A stretch of DNA of 64,000 bases. Origin: Ecdyonurus torrentis (lineage: Eukaryota > Arthropoda > Insecta > Ephemeroptera > Heptageniidae). The DNA lies in the NCBI GenBank assembly GCA_949318235.1, contig OX439128.1, positions 50,468,491 to 50,532,490 of the forward strand. The letters run 5' to 3'. The position numbers were made by a program, and so were the translations under genes. Below the pieces are notes generated by a model, which saw only the letters and a list, made by a program, of their open reading frames with translations, was not told the DNA's origin and did not search any database. Shown here in pieces: positions 12,240 through 24,416 of the stretch. Positions within the stretch are counted from its first letter, which is position 1; every line of letters begins with the position of its first letter.

Positions 12240-13322
12240 AACGTCGGACTAATTAGTAACAAGCTGAAATTTTTACCAGGAGTGAAAAATAGTGTCAGTA
12301 CTTCATAAAAAAAATTCGCACCGATTCGCACCTCCGGAAGTTGCCCATTTTTGAGTTTGTCCCGGAATTCAAAAATATTTTTTTTCTCAGCTTCTAATAA
12401 AGCTACATAAACAAACTTTTCACCAAATGAACATATAAAACTATTGCAGTCCAGGAAAAAATATTCCAGTATACCTAATTTCTTTTTTGACCCTTAATTA
12501 AGGGTTAATTAAATAAATATGGGCAAAGTTTCAAAATAAACGTATATAACTCTTTTAATTTTGAAATTAAACATTTTGAGTTTATTATAAAAGTTTTCCA
12601 CATTTTAGTTTCAAATCTAGTGGTACCTAAATTTTTTCCCTGGCACAATTAGGGGTGGAGTTATATGCAATTAAAGCGCGGGAGCATCGGCCGCCGCGGC
12701 ACTTTCTCTCGTATACCCGCATATTACAATACGTGTAATATGTGCTGTTTTAAGAAGTTTCTCTCCAAATTAATTCCTTGATGTGACTTAATTATTGAAA
12801 TTAATTTTTCTCCCTTAATTTATAATCTTGATTCAAACCCCCGAGCCCCCCCCCCCCCCCCCCCCCCCGGCCACCACGAAAATTTTTATTTGTTGTTGTT
12901 TTATGTTTCATGCAATTTTACTAAAAGTTTTTTTTTTTTTTTTTTTTTTTATAATTGACTACCCCCCACCCCCGAACTTATATGCACAATTCTTAGCTTT
13001 GATGTATTTCATTTTCAATGATTTTTAATTCAGTTATTTTTATGTAATGCAAACACTTATCAAATTTAAAAATACATCAACTATTTAATTAACAAATAAT
13101 AATAATCTATTACATTAAATTCATATTCAGTTAATAACACATGAATACTTTTGTTTACTTGATTAGTTTCTTGCCATGATTTTTTTATCAATGATCTTTT
13201 AAATCACTTAATCTTGATGTTGCATGGGTTAAATCTTAAATCATATAAGTCCAACAAAATATATTTGTAATTTAATTTAATAGTATACTGACGCAGGTAA
13301 TATCCATGCTATATTCTCGCAA
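12240..13322 (+). repeat. Left arm of the long inverted repeat
   Basis: About 1083 bases whose reverse complement reappears at 15217-16295. The outer edge is AACGTCGGACTAATTAGTAA and the inner edge is ATATCCATGCTATATTCTCGCAA. The first 100 bases differ from the partner at about three positions (ACCAGG/GCCAGG, AAAAAT/AAGAAT, CTTCAT/CGTCAT). Later sampled stretches look identical, including a GC-rich GCGGGAGCATCGGCCGCCGC block and a poly-C run of 23 (partner: 19 G). I recognise no protein or transposon family in the arm. Confidence 0.9.
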
Positions 13323-13826
13323 TAATACGTACGTTTATTTCCTTCAACCCTAACGCCTAACATTAATGCATACTTCTTAACATTCACAAATAATTAAGTG
13401 CCATAACATTAATTTAAACACATATGTTAAGTTTTCTTAGAGGTCACAAGAAAAAAGTATGAAAAATACAAAAAAATAAATATTTGAAAGATTTTTTTTT
13501 CTTTTTTTTTTTTTAGCAACCAAAAATATATTTATGTAATGATCTTTTCACCTACATGTAAGATATTTAAGCATTTAATTATTAGCGTTTTCATATTTAT
13601 GAAACTTCATGAAACTTAGCTGTTTGTCTCTAATAGATAAATAATAATAAAATAGCAAAAATATTAATAATATTTTAATAATATTAATAATCATTGATCA
13701 TTGCCGTTCAACATTCCTTGTATACAACATTTCTATTGTATTGCAGGAATCTTTGAAGATATCAATGTTTAAGTCATTACATAATGTTGTAGCTCTTGTT
13801 ATAAAGGAGTTTATATTATATATATA

Positions 13827-14525
13827 CACTGTTAAAACGATCCGTAAAATTACGCTAAAAAAGCCAATTAAAACGGTAGAAATTGCAGAACGCCATTAAA
13901 CGGCACATGCCGTTCTTTCCAGTTACGAAACTTGCCGTAGATAAAAAAAATTGCATGTTAAAAAACGATAAAAAACGGGGGTTTTAGTAACGAAATAAAA
14001 CGTGCATCCCCGTTATTATGTTGTACGGATTTTTACCGTGTATTTTATCGCTCGCGATTCTAACGGGAAAATAAGGGAGGGGGAAATTCAAGTGATATTC
14101 TCTTTATATTAACTTTTACACCTGAAAATAATACTTCTCCTCTATGGCCCAACGGCTAAGGCACTGGTCTTTGAATCCAATGTTGATGAGTTCGAGTCTC
14201 ACAAGAAGCGGTATTTTTAACAAGAGTAAAAACTCTGTACATAAGTAACAACTAATTCATTAAAATTTTAAAGATTTATTTAAAAAAACGGGTTAAACCC
14301 GTAAATTTACGTTGCGCACCGTTCTGAGGAAAAATGACAATCCCGTAGATTTACAAGAGGCAGCGTTGTGAGCGATGCCGTTGTTGTACGGTAAGAGGCG
14401 TAAAGTTGGCGTTCCTCCTTTTGCCGTTTTTGAAAATACGGACCGGTACGTAATCTAACAATTCGTACCGTCCAAAAATAACCGGCAATTTGACCGTATT
14501 TCGACCCTGGATATTATTAACAGTG
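13827..14525. mobile_element. TA-flanked non-autonomous element inside the inverted-repeat spacer
   Basis: It begins CACTGTTAA and ends TTAACAGTG, with TA immediately outside both edges, as expected for a TA target duplication. The sub-terminal regions on both sides are rich in CGTAAAATTACG/CCGTTTT motifs (AACGATCCGTAAAATTACG left; CAAAAATAACCGGCAATTTG right) without strict pairing. About 700 bases, no transposase. A tRNA-like sequence lies in the middle. Confidence 0.55.
14134..14209 (+). pseudogene. tRNA-Gln(UUG)-like sequence, decayed
   Basis: 76 bases with tRNA layout: CTTCT...AGAAG can form five acceptor pairs, TGGCCCAACGG resembles box A, the loop CTTTGAA gives anticodon TTG (Gln) within CTGGTCTTTGAATCCAA, and TGAGTTCGAGTCTCA resembles the T arm and box B. 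The anticodon stem has two mismatches, the acceptor only five pairs, and the acceptor-to-D linker is too long, so I read it as a tRNA-derived relic (or SINE head) rather than a working tRNA. Confidence 0.45.
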
Positions 14526-14831
14526 TAGTTTAACTTATCAATTACTTATATATTTTTTTAAATTGAATTAAGTATAAAATTATTTTTTGCAAAAACTCAG
14601 TTCTATAGCGAAACTCTATTAGATAGTGATAAAATATAAATCCTTATGTATTTATTTACTTGGATTAACCAGTCCTTTATTTTTCTTTGTACTACGTGCA
14701 TAAGCTGCTATAGTAATATGATATAGATTTGTTTATGTTGCAAACACTATATAGTATGAAGAAATTATATTTTTACTGTCACAGATAATAAGCTGAAGAA
14801 TATACTTTTAATATACTTCATGGATTAGAAG

Positions 14832-15167
14832 CTATGAACCAATAAATAAAATTATTTGTCGTTCTAATGTAAACGTGAACATACAGTTTCTTAGTCTACG
14901 ATTGAACACTTTAAATTTAATACTGTTCTGTTCCACCACCAAGGCAATAGTATCTATCCATAAGCTGTGGAAACAATGGGTGTTACTGTCAAATAATTTG
15001 TCACAATTTGTTATTAGATTGGAACACATAAAAGTGTGTCTAATATAATATCCTCGACCATTAAAATTTTTGTTGGTCTCTTTAGTGCAGTTGTTTTTAA
15101 CAAAAAACGCTACAAGATGGTTTTCCAATCCTAAAGTATGATAGAAAATTAGTGGGATCAAGCGCAC
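14832..15167 (-). other. Unrecognised 111-codon open frame in the inverted-repeat spacer
   Basis: A minus-strand open frame of 111 codons whose first codons read RLIPLIFYHTLGLENH, with later ...NGRGYYIRHTFMC... and a Cys-containing middle. It has no domain I recognise and no signal peptide or long hydrophobic run. It may be a fragment of a mobile-element protein because it lies between the inverted arms, or it may be chance. It is longer and less low-complexity than most other open frames here. Confidence 0.2.
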
Positions 15168-15216
15168 GCCACTTGCATGGCTAGCGCTTTTTTATATTCC
15201 ATATTAGAACTTATTT

Positions 15217-16295
15217 TTGCGAGAATATAGCATGGATATTACCTGCGTCAGTATACTATTAAATTAAATTACAAATATATTTGGTTGGACTTATATGATT
15301 TAAGATTTAACCCATGCAACATCAAGATTAAGTGATTTAAAAGATCATTGATAAAAAAATCATGGCAAGAAACTAATCAAGTAAACAAAAGTATTCATGT
15401 GTTATTAACTGAATATGAATTTAATGTAATAGATTATTATTATTTGTTAATTAAATAGTTGATGTATTTTTAAATTTGATAAGTGTTTGCATTACATAAA
15501 AATAACTGAATTAAAAATCATTGAAAATGAAATACATCAAAGCTAAGAATTGTGCATATAAGTTCGGGGGTGGGGGGTAGTCAATTATAAAAAAAAAAAA
15601 AAAAAAAAAAACTTTTAGTAAAATTGCATGAAACATAAAACAACAACAAATAAAAATTTTCGTGGTGGCCGGGGGGGGGGGGGGGGGGGCTCGGGGGTTT
15701 GAATCAAGATTATAAATTAAGGGAGAAAAATTAATTTCAATAATTAAGTCACATCAAGGAATTAATTTGGAGAGAAACTTCTTAAAACAGCACATATTAC
15801 ACGTATTGTAATATGCGGGTATACGAGAGAAAGTGCCGCGGCGGCCGATGCTCCCGCGCTTTAATTGCATATAACTCCACCCCTAATTGTGCCAGGGAAA
15901 AAATTTAGGTACCACTAGATTTGAAACTAAAATGTGGAAAACTTTTATAATAAACTCAAAATGTTTAATTTCAAAATTAAAAGAGTTATATACGTTTATT
16001 TTGAAACTTTGCCCATATTTATTTAATTAACCCTTAATTAAGGGTCAAAAAAGAAATTAGGTATACTGGAATATTTTTTCCTGGACTGCAATAGTTTTAT
16101 ATGTTCATTTGGTGAAAAGTTTGTTTATGTAGCTTTATTAGAAGCTGAGAAAAAAAATATTTTTGAATTCCGGGACAAACTCAAAAATGGGCAACTTCCG
16201 GAGGTGCGAATCGGTGCGAATTTTTTTTATGACGTACTGACACTATTCTTCACTCCTGGCAAAAATTTCAGCTTGTTACTAATTAGTCCGACGTT
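15217..16295 (-). repeat. Right arm of the long inverted repeat
   Basis: About 1079 bases, the reverse complement of 12240-13322. Length differs mainly in homopolymers (poly-G 15671-15689 against poly-C 12846-12868). The outer edge ends CTAATTAGTCCGACGTT. Flanks just outside the two arms (ACTGACATT and CCCCATGTT) show no obvious target-site duplication. Confidence 0.9.
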
Positions 16296-16549
16296 CCCCA
16301 TGTTATTTTTTCACTTGGTCCTGTACTATAGCTACAGTTAATAAAATTATGCTAAATATTTATAGCGAACGTATTAAAATTGAAACAGGCTGGAAATGTC
16401 ATCCAGTCAAATTTTACCCAGCACAATTTTCCGTCTTTTTCTTTTTTTTTCTTTTTTCTTTTTTTTTTTCTTTTTTTTTTTCTTTTTTTTTTCACGTGTA
16501 TATTTGAATACCTACCACTAGAAGAAGTAACCATGCATAAAATTGTAAC

Positions 16550-16894
16550 TTAAAGGCATAGACCACATAAAACAATATGTGCTTTTTAAAGAATAAACAC
16601 GAAATGGGATTTACAAAACTGTTGATAGTTTTTATCAGAATGTTAATGTAGCCGCACGAGAGAGCGTGAAAATACTGTAAAGTATGCGATTTAAGTGTTT
16701 TTTTTTTCATGTTTATGACGTCAGAAACATGCACAAATTAGTATGACAATGTTGTAGGGTTGCATAAATTAAATTTTCTGATCACTGCTACGTAATACTG
16801 TTGGTTTTTGAGACAAACTAATGTTATTTATGTAAATCCCATCAAGTGTTTTGTGATATAAATGCTTATATTTTTCTCTGGTCTATTCCTTTAA
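16550..16894 (-). mobile_element. MITE family A, copy 3 (reverse orientation)
   Basis: It begins TTAAAGGCATAGACCA and ends TGGTCTATTCCTTTAA. The internal order is reversed relative to copies 1, 2, 4 and 5: the 'reduced ATG.. AAAAAGCACAT' side comes first and CACTTGATGGGATTTACATAAAT is read on the minus strand. It lies about 255 bases right of the long inverted repeat. Confidence 0.85.
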
Positions 16895-17689
16895 GGATTA
16901 AGTCAGTTTTAAAGTGTCATGATAGGGATGATATTAATGTAAACATTGTAAAAACCACATACGTAATTATTTGGGTGTATTATTCTGCAGTCGGAAGTAA
17001 GGAAATAGGAAATCCAATTTTATGCAACAATTGGAGGAAAACATTCCTTTTACCTTTGAACTTTCTTCTTATTTTCCCACTCTCTTTCCTTGCAATATAA
17101 TGAAATTGAAAATTTGAAAGAAAGAAGAGAAATAGAGAAGAAAAATGCTTTCTTCTAAGGGATACACTTTCCTTAACATATGTTTTGTCATTTTATTTTC
17201 CTGGATATCTTTTTCATGTATAGAAAGAGGTTAAAAGGTCGCTAAAAAATTTTCCTCCGCATATTCATTGATAACAAAATCAAAATCACAGGAAAATTTC
17301 TCAATATAAAAAGAAGAAAAGAAAAAGAGAGAAAAAAGTTCTACCCTGACAAAACGTAGGAGCCTTTACTTCCTCATATAATATATTGAATCTGCTATTG
17401 CCAATTAAAATGTTAAAATATGCGCAGTATAGCTTATATTATTAGTATTTTAATTGGATTAATGATTAAGTATTTTTAATTTTATCTCAACCCTGTTATC
17501 TATACTTCAAACATATTTAACAAGCATTAATATTTTTTTTTAATAATATTTTTTTCTTTGCTTATTTTCATACTTTTGTAATTAAATGTCGTATACGTTT
17601 AACATCTCAATGTATAATATTTAATATTATATGGAAATTTTTATTAAATTTTTATTCAGAACAGATTTATTTATTATTATTATTATTTT

Positions 17690-17720
<31 letters not shown>

Positions 17721-18058
17721 TTACATTACGTATGCTAATGAAATGACGTATCTTTCAGATGAAAAAAAATGCATGATTTCAATTTGCAATATAATATATT
17801 CACTTTTTTGTTCGTCATTTTGATATATAAAAAAAAAGTACGTAGTATATAAATGTTAGATTTGACGTTTCAGATTTCGTTGAGTGAGGATTATATATGT
17901 ATGTTCGATATTGGAAATATTCAAATCACACTGACATACATATGGGGAAAATGATTGCGTATATAATTTAACTTAAAAAAAAAAAAAAATCCATACACGA
18001 AATTTTTGATATTTAAAATGATGATAAATTTGCATCATAGGTGGTTTACTCTCACGAA

Positions 18059-18091
<33 letters not shown>

Positions 18092-20003
18092 TAATTGATC
18101 TATTATGTTAGTACAGTATAAATGTTATTTACTTGGAATGTCATAATTATAGACTGTATACTTTTATTGATATTTGTGTTTTGTAATTTAGTTACTGTGT
18201 AGTATATTATAAATTATTTTGGAATGAACATAAGCTGGAAATGAGCTAGCATAATTATTACGTACGGCGTACAGTATTTATATTTATCCGTACGTGCAAA
18301 TGCGCCAATTTTTATTATTATTATTATTTTTTTAAATTTTTACATTTATACTATTTGCATAAATAACGTGATTTCTTCTTTCGTTGCGTCTAGGATTTTT
18401 TTTTTTTTTTTTTTAAAGTTGTGTTTAAACTTGTGGAGCACGTTTTCCAATAACAGAAGGCGCTATATAAAAAACGAAATAGATACTCTTGATTTTCTAT
18501 TTATTAGAATTAGACATAGACACAAATTATTATGTGTTGTAAGCTACTTACATGAAAATTTTTTTAAGAATTTTTTCATCACTTTTGCGTAGCAGCCAAA
18601 TTTATTCGCCAAGTTTAAATGAAAGTATATAATAAATTTTTTGAAAATAAATATTAATAAATATCTGTATGTAAATATAACGTAATATATGGAATGAAAA
18701 TTTATTTTAGTGGCTAATGTGTTAGAGTTGTAAAATATATATAGTTTAAACCATTTATGTGCTACATTCTAAAACAGTATGCTTGTATGTACTGTACAAT
18801 ATAGTGCTTCAGAGACATAATATAATATTATAGTAAGTTTTATGTGTTGCATAACTGTGTGCAAGAGAAGACGAAGAAGAATTTAATTTTACCTACTACA
18901 CTGATGGTATAATTCATTAAATACAATTATTTTAATTTTGATGTAAATTATTGGAATTAAAATACGGTATTAAAATGCTATCATTATATTATAATGAGGA
19001 GGAAAGAAAGAAAAAAAAAAGAGTTTTACTTCACTGTAAATTACAACATTTAAGTGGTTTTATTAACTTGGTAATTTAAAAGTATTGAATGAAAAGGCAT
19101 GTTCTCAAACCCGATACTTTGCTGTGTTTTAAACGACAATAAAAAATTACGACTCTATATTATATGGCTATTTAAATAGGAAGTGCAATTGCAGGATTTT
19201 TGAACATGTCTATTATGTATAAATGTTGAGTAAAAGATGCCAATATGGATTTACTTGTACGTGTTCTGAAAATTTAGTTGTTTTTATTATTTTAGTATCT
19301 TTTTTTGTTTTAGTTTAAGGCCATGATTTCAGTATGATGTTAGTTCAAAATTGTCTTTTATTAAAGTCATCATTTGGATAGCGGAGCTATTACATATTCA
19401 TGTTAGTATTCATCTCTCTCTCTCTCTCTCTCAGAGTTAAAGTTCTCTATATCAGAGTAAAATATGAGCAAGTTTGCAAAAGAAGAACATAATATATTTC
19501 GGACAGCTTGTATAATATTTTCATATTTACTGTACAGTTTTTATTTCCAAGTTATAATTATTATTATTTTGTATATTCCCACTAGGACAGAAACTCTAAT
19601 GCTTAGCGCTGTCACATATTAATTATTTAAGTAATCATGTTTATTACATATTATGTATATTATATTTAAAGTTACTTATAGATATACGCTTTAATGTTAA
19701 AATAAAATTTACCGTATAGTTATGTATAATAGAAAGAAAAAAGAAAGGAATGAAAAAAACTTGATAAGAGAAAACTCCCAAGCAAATGCAGAATTTTATT
19801 TTTCTATGTAATACGTATATGAAAAGCGAGTGCTTCTCTTTTGCATGACTTGTCGCAGGTTTTTATACCATCATGGTTATATGTTTTTTCATATATACTT
19901 AATTCTTAAAGGAAGTTAAAAAAAAAAAAAATCACTATTCACCTAGCTCCACGTTATTTACCTACTCGTACATGTTATCATTACATTCACGTTTCGTTTA
20001 ACT
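16895..20003. other. Intron 1 stretch, nothing recognisable
   Basis: AT-rich with poly-A/T runs (17697-17722, 18057-18090) and an E-family fragment near 18180-18292. The open frames at 16846 and 18368 lack protein character, and the first starts within MITE A copy 3. Confidence 0.6.

Positions 20004-20098
<95 letters not shown>
20004..20098. repeat. (TA)n tract
   Basis: About 95 bases with one phase slip (TATAATAT near 20029). Confidence 0.95.
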
Positions 20099-20099
<1 letters not shown>

Positions 20100-21104
20100 T
20101 GTGCTGCAATACTAACTTTTATAAAACCTGCGGTATATAGCAAAAGCAACTCAAATGAAAAGTGTTAAAGAAAAAGGGTATTTCTCACTTAATACTAATT
20201 ACATTTTCTTTAAGAAAAAAAAATCAATTTTCTTTATTGTATATACCATTCTATAGTTTAAACCCCAGCTGTAATAAGAAAAACTCTGTATGGCGCCAGA
20301 AGTACTTCTTTATTAAAAATTGTAATGAAAGTTATGACAGGAAATTTTAATATAAATCCAAATGCAACTAAATTTGTGTATACTTCCGTTTAGGTGGAAA
20401 ATCTGTTATTGCAGGAGTTGACTAAAATGTTGTATAGAAAGAAAAAAACTGAAACTTTGCAGTGATACATAAGAATAAGGTACAAGTATCTTCAAATTTT
20501 TTAAAAAAAATTGGAGATCACCATGCTAGGTTATAAATTATGATTTCTTTTTAAATTTTTAGTCCCATAAGAACCCATGTTAATTTCAATAATCATTTTC
20601 TGTCTGAACTGATGGTCACGGGTTCGGAAAATATTATCATATAATATGTATATAGCAGTAGCTGTTACTTTTGAAATTCAAATGGCTTCATAAAGTTTGG
20701 AAGTTTTCTTTTTAGATTTTGAGATACAAGCTATCTTAATACAACCCTTATAAAGAGAAACGTATAGAAATCCATTATAAAATTAAGTCCATTTTAGTTT
20801 TTGGTTATATATTTTGAGCTCTTAATTTTTATAATAAATTTGCCAAGTGTGCAGATTTGCTTGCTGCGTGTATACTGCTGAGTTAGCAAGGGAGAGTGAT
20901 AGCTTATATTGCTAGAGTGATGGCTTATATTTTGATAACTCTTCCTATATATAGCTTGATCATTGTAAAGAGAGAGAATCTTAATCTCGAATCCCAAAAG
21001 TAAATCCCAACTTCAATTTTATTTCTCTCTTCAATGATGGTTATTGACTTTTCTTTTTCTACTGTGTATGGAGTTTGACAGGAATGTTGCTGAGAGTTGG
21101 AGAG

Positions 21105-21108
<4 letters not shown>

Positions 21109-21166
<58 letters not shown>
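21109..21166 (+). repeat. (GA)n tract
   Basis: Close to 58 bases of GA with AAAGA at the end. Both overlapping minus-strand open frames are Ser-Leu artefacts of this repeat. Confidence 0.95.
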
Positions 21167-21171
<5 letters not shown>

Positions 21172-21353
21172 TTGGAAAAGTATAGGAAAAAATGATTTTG
21201 TGATATTTTTGATGTAAAGGAATATATAATTCAAGCCATGAACATGACACATAGACAGGCATATTACATTTTGATATATAGATTTTCTATATCTCTATAA
21301 TAAAATAGTGACCTCAACTAACATACGTCTTTATAATGTACAGTACGTAATAT

Positions 21354-21461
21354 TGTACACTCCCCCTGAATAAATCTGGCCGCAGCGTTCATGTCTCCAA
21401 ATATTAAAAATATGAGGAAACTTTAACGCAACCGGTCAGATTTATTCGGGGGGAGTGTACA
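21354..21461. mobile_element. 108-base foldback (TGTACACTCCCC ends)
   Basis: TGTACACTCCCCCTGAATAA at the left pairs with TTATTCGGGGGGAGTGTACA-type sequence at the right; arms of about 35 bases with few mismatches (AATAAATCTGGCCGCAGCGTT against AACGCAACCGGTCAGATTTA) and a loop of about 38 bases. Confidence 0.65.
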
Positions 21462-21896
21462 GGCATCATTTTTCGAGCTTTACTTGTTTAGCTAAGTTAT
21501 TATCCTTTTTTATTTTGTATCAATCAATCAATATAATATACACATATTCAGCAGTGTGTGTATATATTTACATCTTAGCAAATGGATTGTAATATATTTT
21601 TGTTGTATATTTACAGTTTTGAGATGCTAAACCTCAAATAATAATAATAGCGTGTCATGTTAGCAAAGGTTTTACAAAAGAACCCTAAGATTTGAATGTG
21701 GATAAAAAAGAAGAAGAAGAAGACGTACACACGTAGGGAAAAGATTTAAAGATCAAAGTGCAGAAAAAGATTAATGTTTCCATTGAGTTGGATTTGAAGT
21801 AAATTGAATGTCTTGCGATATATATATGTGTGAAGCTTTTGCATGCAAAATCAATCCGTTGATATGTAAAAGTGAATTCTTGAGATGAAAACTTGT

Positions 21897-21898
21897 GT

Positions 21899-21992
<94 letters not shown>
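21897..21992. repeat. (TA)n tract
   Basis: About 96 bases with a phase slip near 21910. Confidence 0.95.
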
Positions 21993-21995
<3 letters not shown>

Positions 21996-22326
21996 AAATA
22001 TCATATCATATATTTATAATACCTTTAAGTCTTATAATAGAATCTAAAATATATTTTATGCGCTCGATGATTATAATATTTTTATTATTGATTTTATAAA
22101 ATGTAATAATACACAAATTGGCGTACAAATATGAAATAAAATAAAGTAATATAAATTTGAAGTTTCAGTAATTAATTATACAAACGTTAAAATGTATTTC
22201 ATAATAAATTGTTTATTGTTGTAATTTTAATGTATATGATATTAATAAATTTTCTTTTATCCAATAAATTGTCTCTGTACAACCGTTTTATCATATATCT
22301 CGAATAAAATAGTACACGTTTATAAC

Positions 22327-22648
22327 TTAAAGGCATAGAACAGGTTGAAAAAAACTTGTATAATAACAGGTAATATCCTTACATAATTAAAAATCAATGT
22401 TGACTTGGTCGGAGTCGTTGATTTCTAATTTATTTTCCTTCATTTTGATACGGTGGATCTGGTTTATGACGTCACAGACCAACTCGTACACCCACTGGTA
22501 TACGCGCTGGCTGTGACGTCATTAACCAAACCCACCATATCAAAATAATGGTAAATAAATTAGAAATCAACAATTGCGCCCAAATCAACGTTGATTTTCA
22601 GTTATGTTAGGATATAACCTGTCTGATCAACGTATTCTATGCCATTAA
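22327..22648. mobile_element. MITE family B, copy 2
   Basis: It begins TTAAAGGCATAGAACAGG and ends TATTCTATGCCATTAA. It is a foldback with the same arm blocks as copy 1 (AATCAACGTTGA, GGAGTCGTTGATTTCTAAT) and a central TTATGACGTCACAGACCA...TGGCTGTGACGTCATTAAC palindrome. Confidence 0.85.
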
Positions 22649-23598
22649 AATTCTACATATAGCAATCGGTAGCAGTTGTGAAAGTCGAATAATAAATCTG
22701 TTTAAAAACGTTGTCTATTCGATCTTCTGATAAAAGGGACGTGAAGACAAGGTTATACCATTAATTGTTCTACGTGTACGTCTTTTACATTTTAAATGTA
22801 ACTTAATTCAATTAATAGTATAAGTAATGAAGAAATGTTGCTTTGAAAATCAAACAGATGAACAAAGTCACAACTTTAATTTAAAGAAACATTGTTTATA
22901 CAGAATTAATACCTTTGTATAAATACTGTATCATGAAATACTGGAAATAAGCTTCTTTTCTTATATCATACGTAAGAAGGAAAGAAAAGAAATTGGAAAA
23001 AAAAGCACACAAAATGATATTTTTAACAAAGTTTTGTAAAATAAGTACAGAAACAACAATTGCTGCTGTCTGTGGTCAAAAATAATAATAAAAGAAATTG
23101 CTCTCCATTTTTTGTACACGTGTCCAGAGTAAGCAATAAGGCAAGAAAATTCCTTTTTCCCTTGAGTGGAGTTTCGTTTTTCATCTCTGGAGTAAGGTTT
23201 TGTTTTCACCACTTCTTTCCTCTCTCTATATATACAATTGACGTCAGTTGACAATTGACTTGTCGCTCGCGATTACTATGTCAATTATTTATTGTAGTGG
23301 TATTATATAATGCACGTTTCCTTGTAGCAGAAATTGAAGTACATTTTATACTTTACTATATTCATTGAAAAATGAAACTCTATCTCAGTCAGATTAACTA
23401 TTAAATATGATATAGATATTATAGTAGAGATATGAGGATATGATTTAATACGATCATCTTATATATAGGTATGTGTTGCAAAGACGGTTTTATATAATAA
23501 CAGTCGTGTAACCAATAACTTTGAAACAAGGTAAAATGCAATGGATATCCGATATTGGGATTTTTATGTTTTACGAAAATACTTTACATTTTCAATTT

Positions 23599-23662
23599 TC
23601 TTTCTTTTCTTTTTCTTTTTCTTTTTCTTTCTTTTTCTTTTTCTTTCTTTCTTTCTTTCTTT

Positions 23663-23700
<38 letters not shown>
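23599..23700 (+). repeat. (CTTTT)n / poly-T tract
   Basis: T-rich array with CTTTT/CTTT units passing into about 35 T. The three overlapping open frames here are Phe-Ser-Leu artefacts. Confidence 0.95.
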
Positions 23701-23703
<3 letters not shown>

Positions 23704-23853
23704 TTTCATATTGTGTTATTGTGCTACGACCATCCCATCCCATCCATAAATTAAAGGAATAAGAAATCTTTAAATTTTTAGCTTTTTTTTTTTATAACTA
23801 AAGACCTACCTGATTTGCTTTAGTACTTTTTGAATAATAATCATTTTAATGAT

Positions 23854-23855
<2 letters not shown>

Positions 23856-23897
<42 letters not shown>
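23856..23897 (+). repeat. (GA)n tract
   Basis: About 40 bases of perfect GA. Confidence 0.95.
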
Positions 23898-23901
<4 letters not shown>

Positions 23902-24092
23902 AACTGTAAGAATTTTACCCCCTCACCCATTTAATGCATTATTGTATTGGTTTTCAAATTATTGTAAAAAGTCAAAGTAATCATAAACTATTCAGATTGT
24001 TTGAATTTTTTTTTTAATATTTTATACAATATTAGATTGTCATAAAAAGTAGGTGTATTTTGGTAAAGAGACTTCCAATTGTTGATTAATAT

Positions 24093-24171
<79 letters not shown>

Positions 24172-24176
24172 TATAA
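24093..24176. repeat. (TA)n tract
   Basis: About 84 bases, ending in ATTAATATATAAT. Confidence 0.95.
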
Positions 24177-24333
24177 TACAAAGATAATAATATAATAAAT
24201 AATACCCGCAATATCACCACTATACCGTATAAAAGTCTTATTTTAAAAGTTTCGTATATACCTTTCTCTCTCTCCCTCCTTCTCTCTCTCTCTTTAAATG
24301 TTTTGCAGTTAAAGAAATATGTTGTTAAACTTC

Positions 24334-24340
<7 letters not shown>

Positions 24341-24413
<73 letters not shown>
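24341..24413 (+). repeat. (GA)n tract
   Basis: About 73 bases of perfect GA; a shorter CT-rich run at 24264-24292 just upstream could pair with it. Confidence 0.95.

Positions 24414-24416
<3 letters not shown>

Noticed and set aside
12828..13028. Proline-rich open frame
   Set aside because: Caused by the poly-C run inside the left arm of the long inverted repeat.
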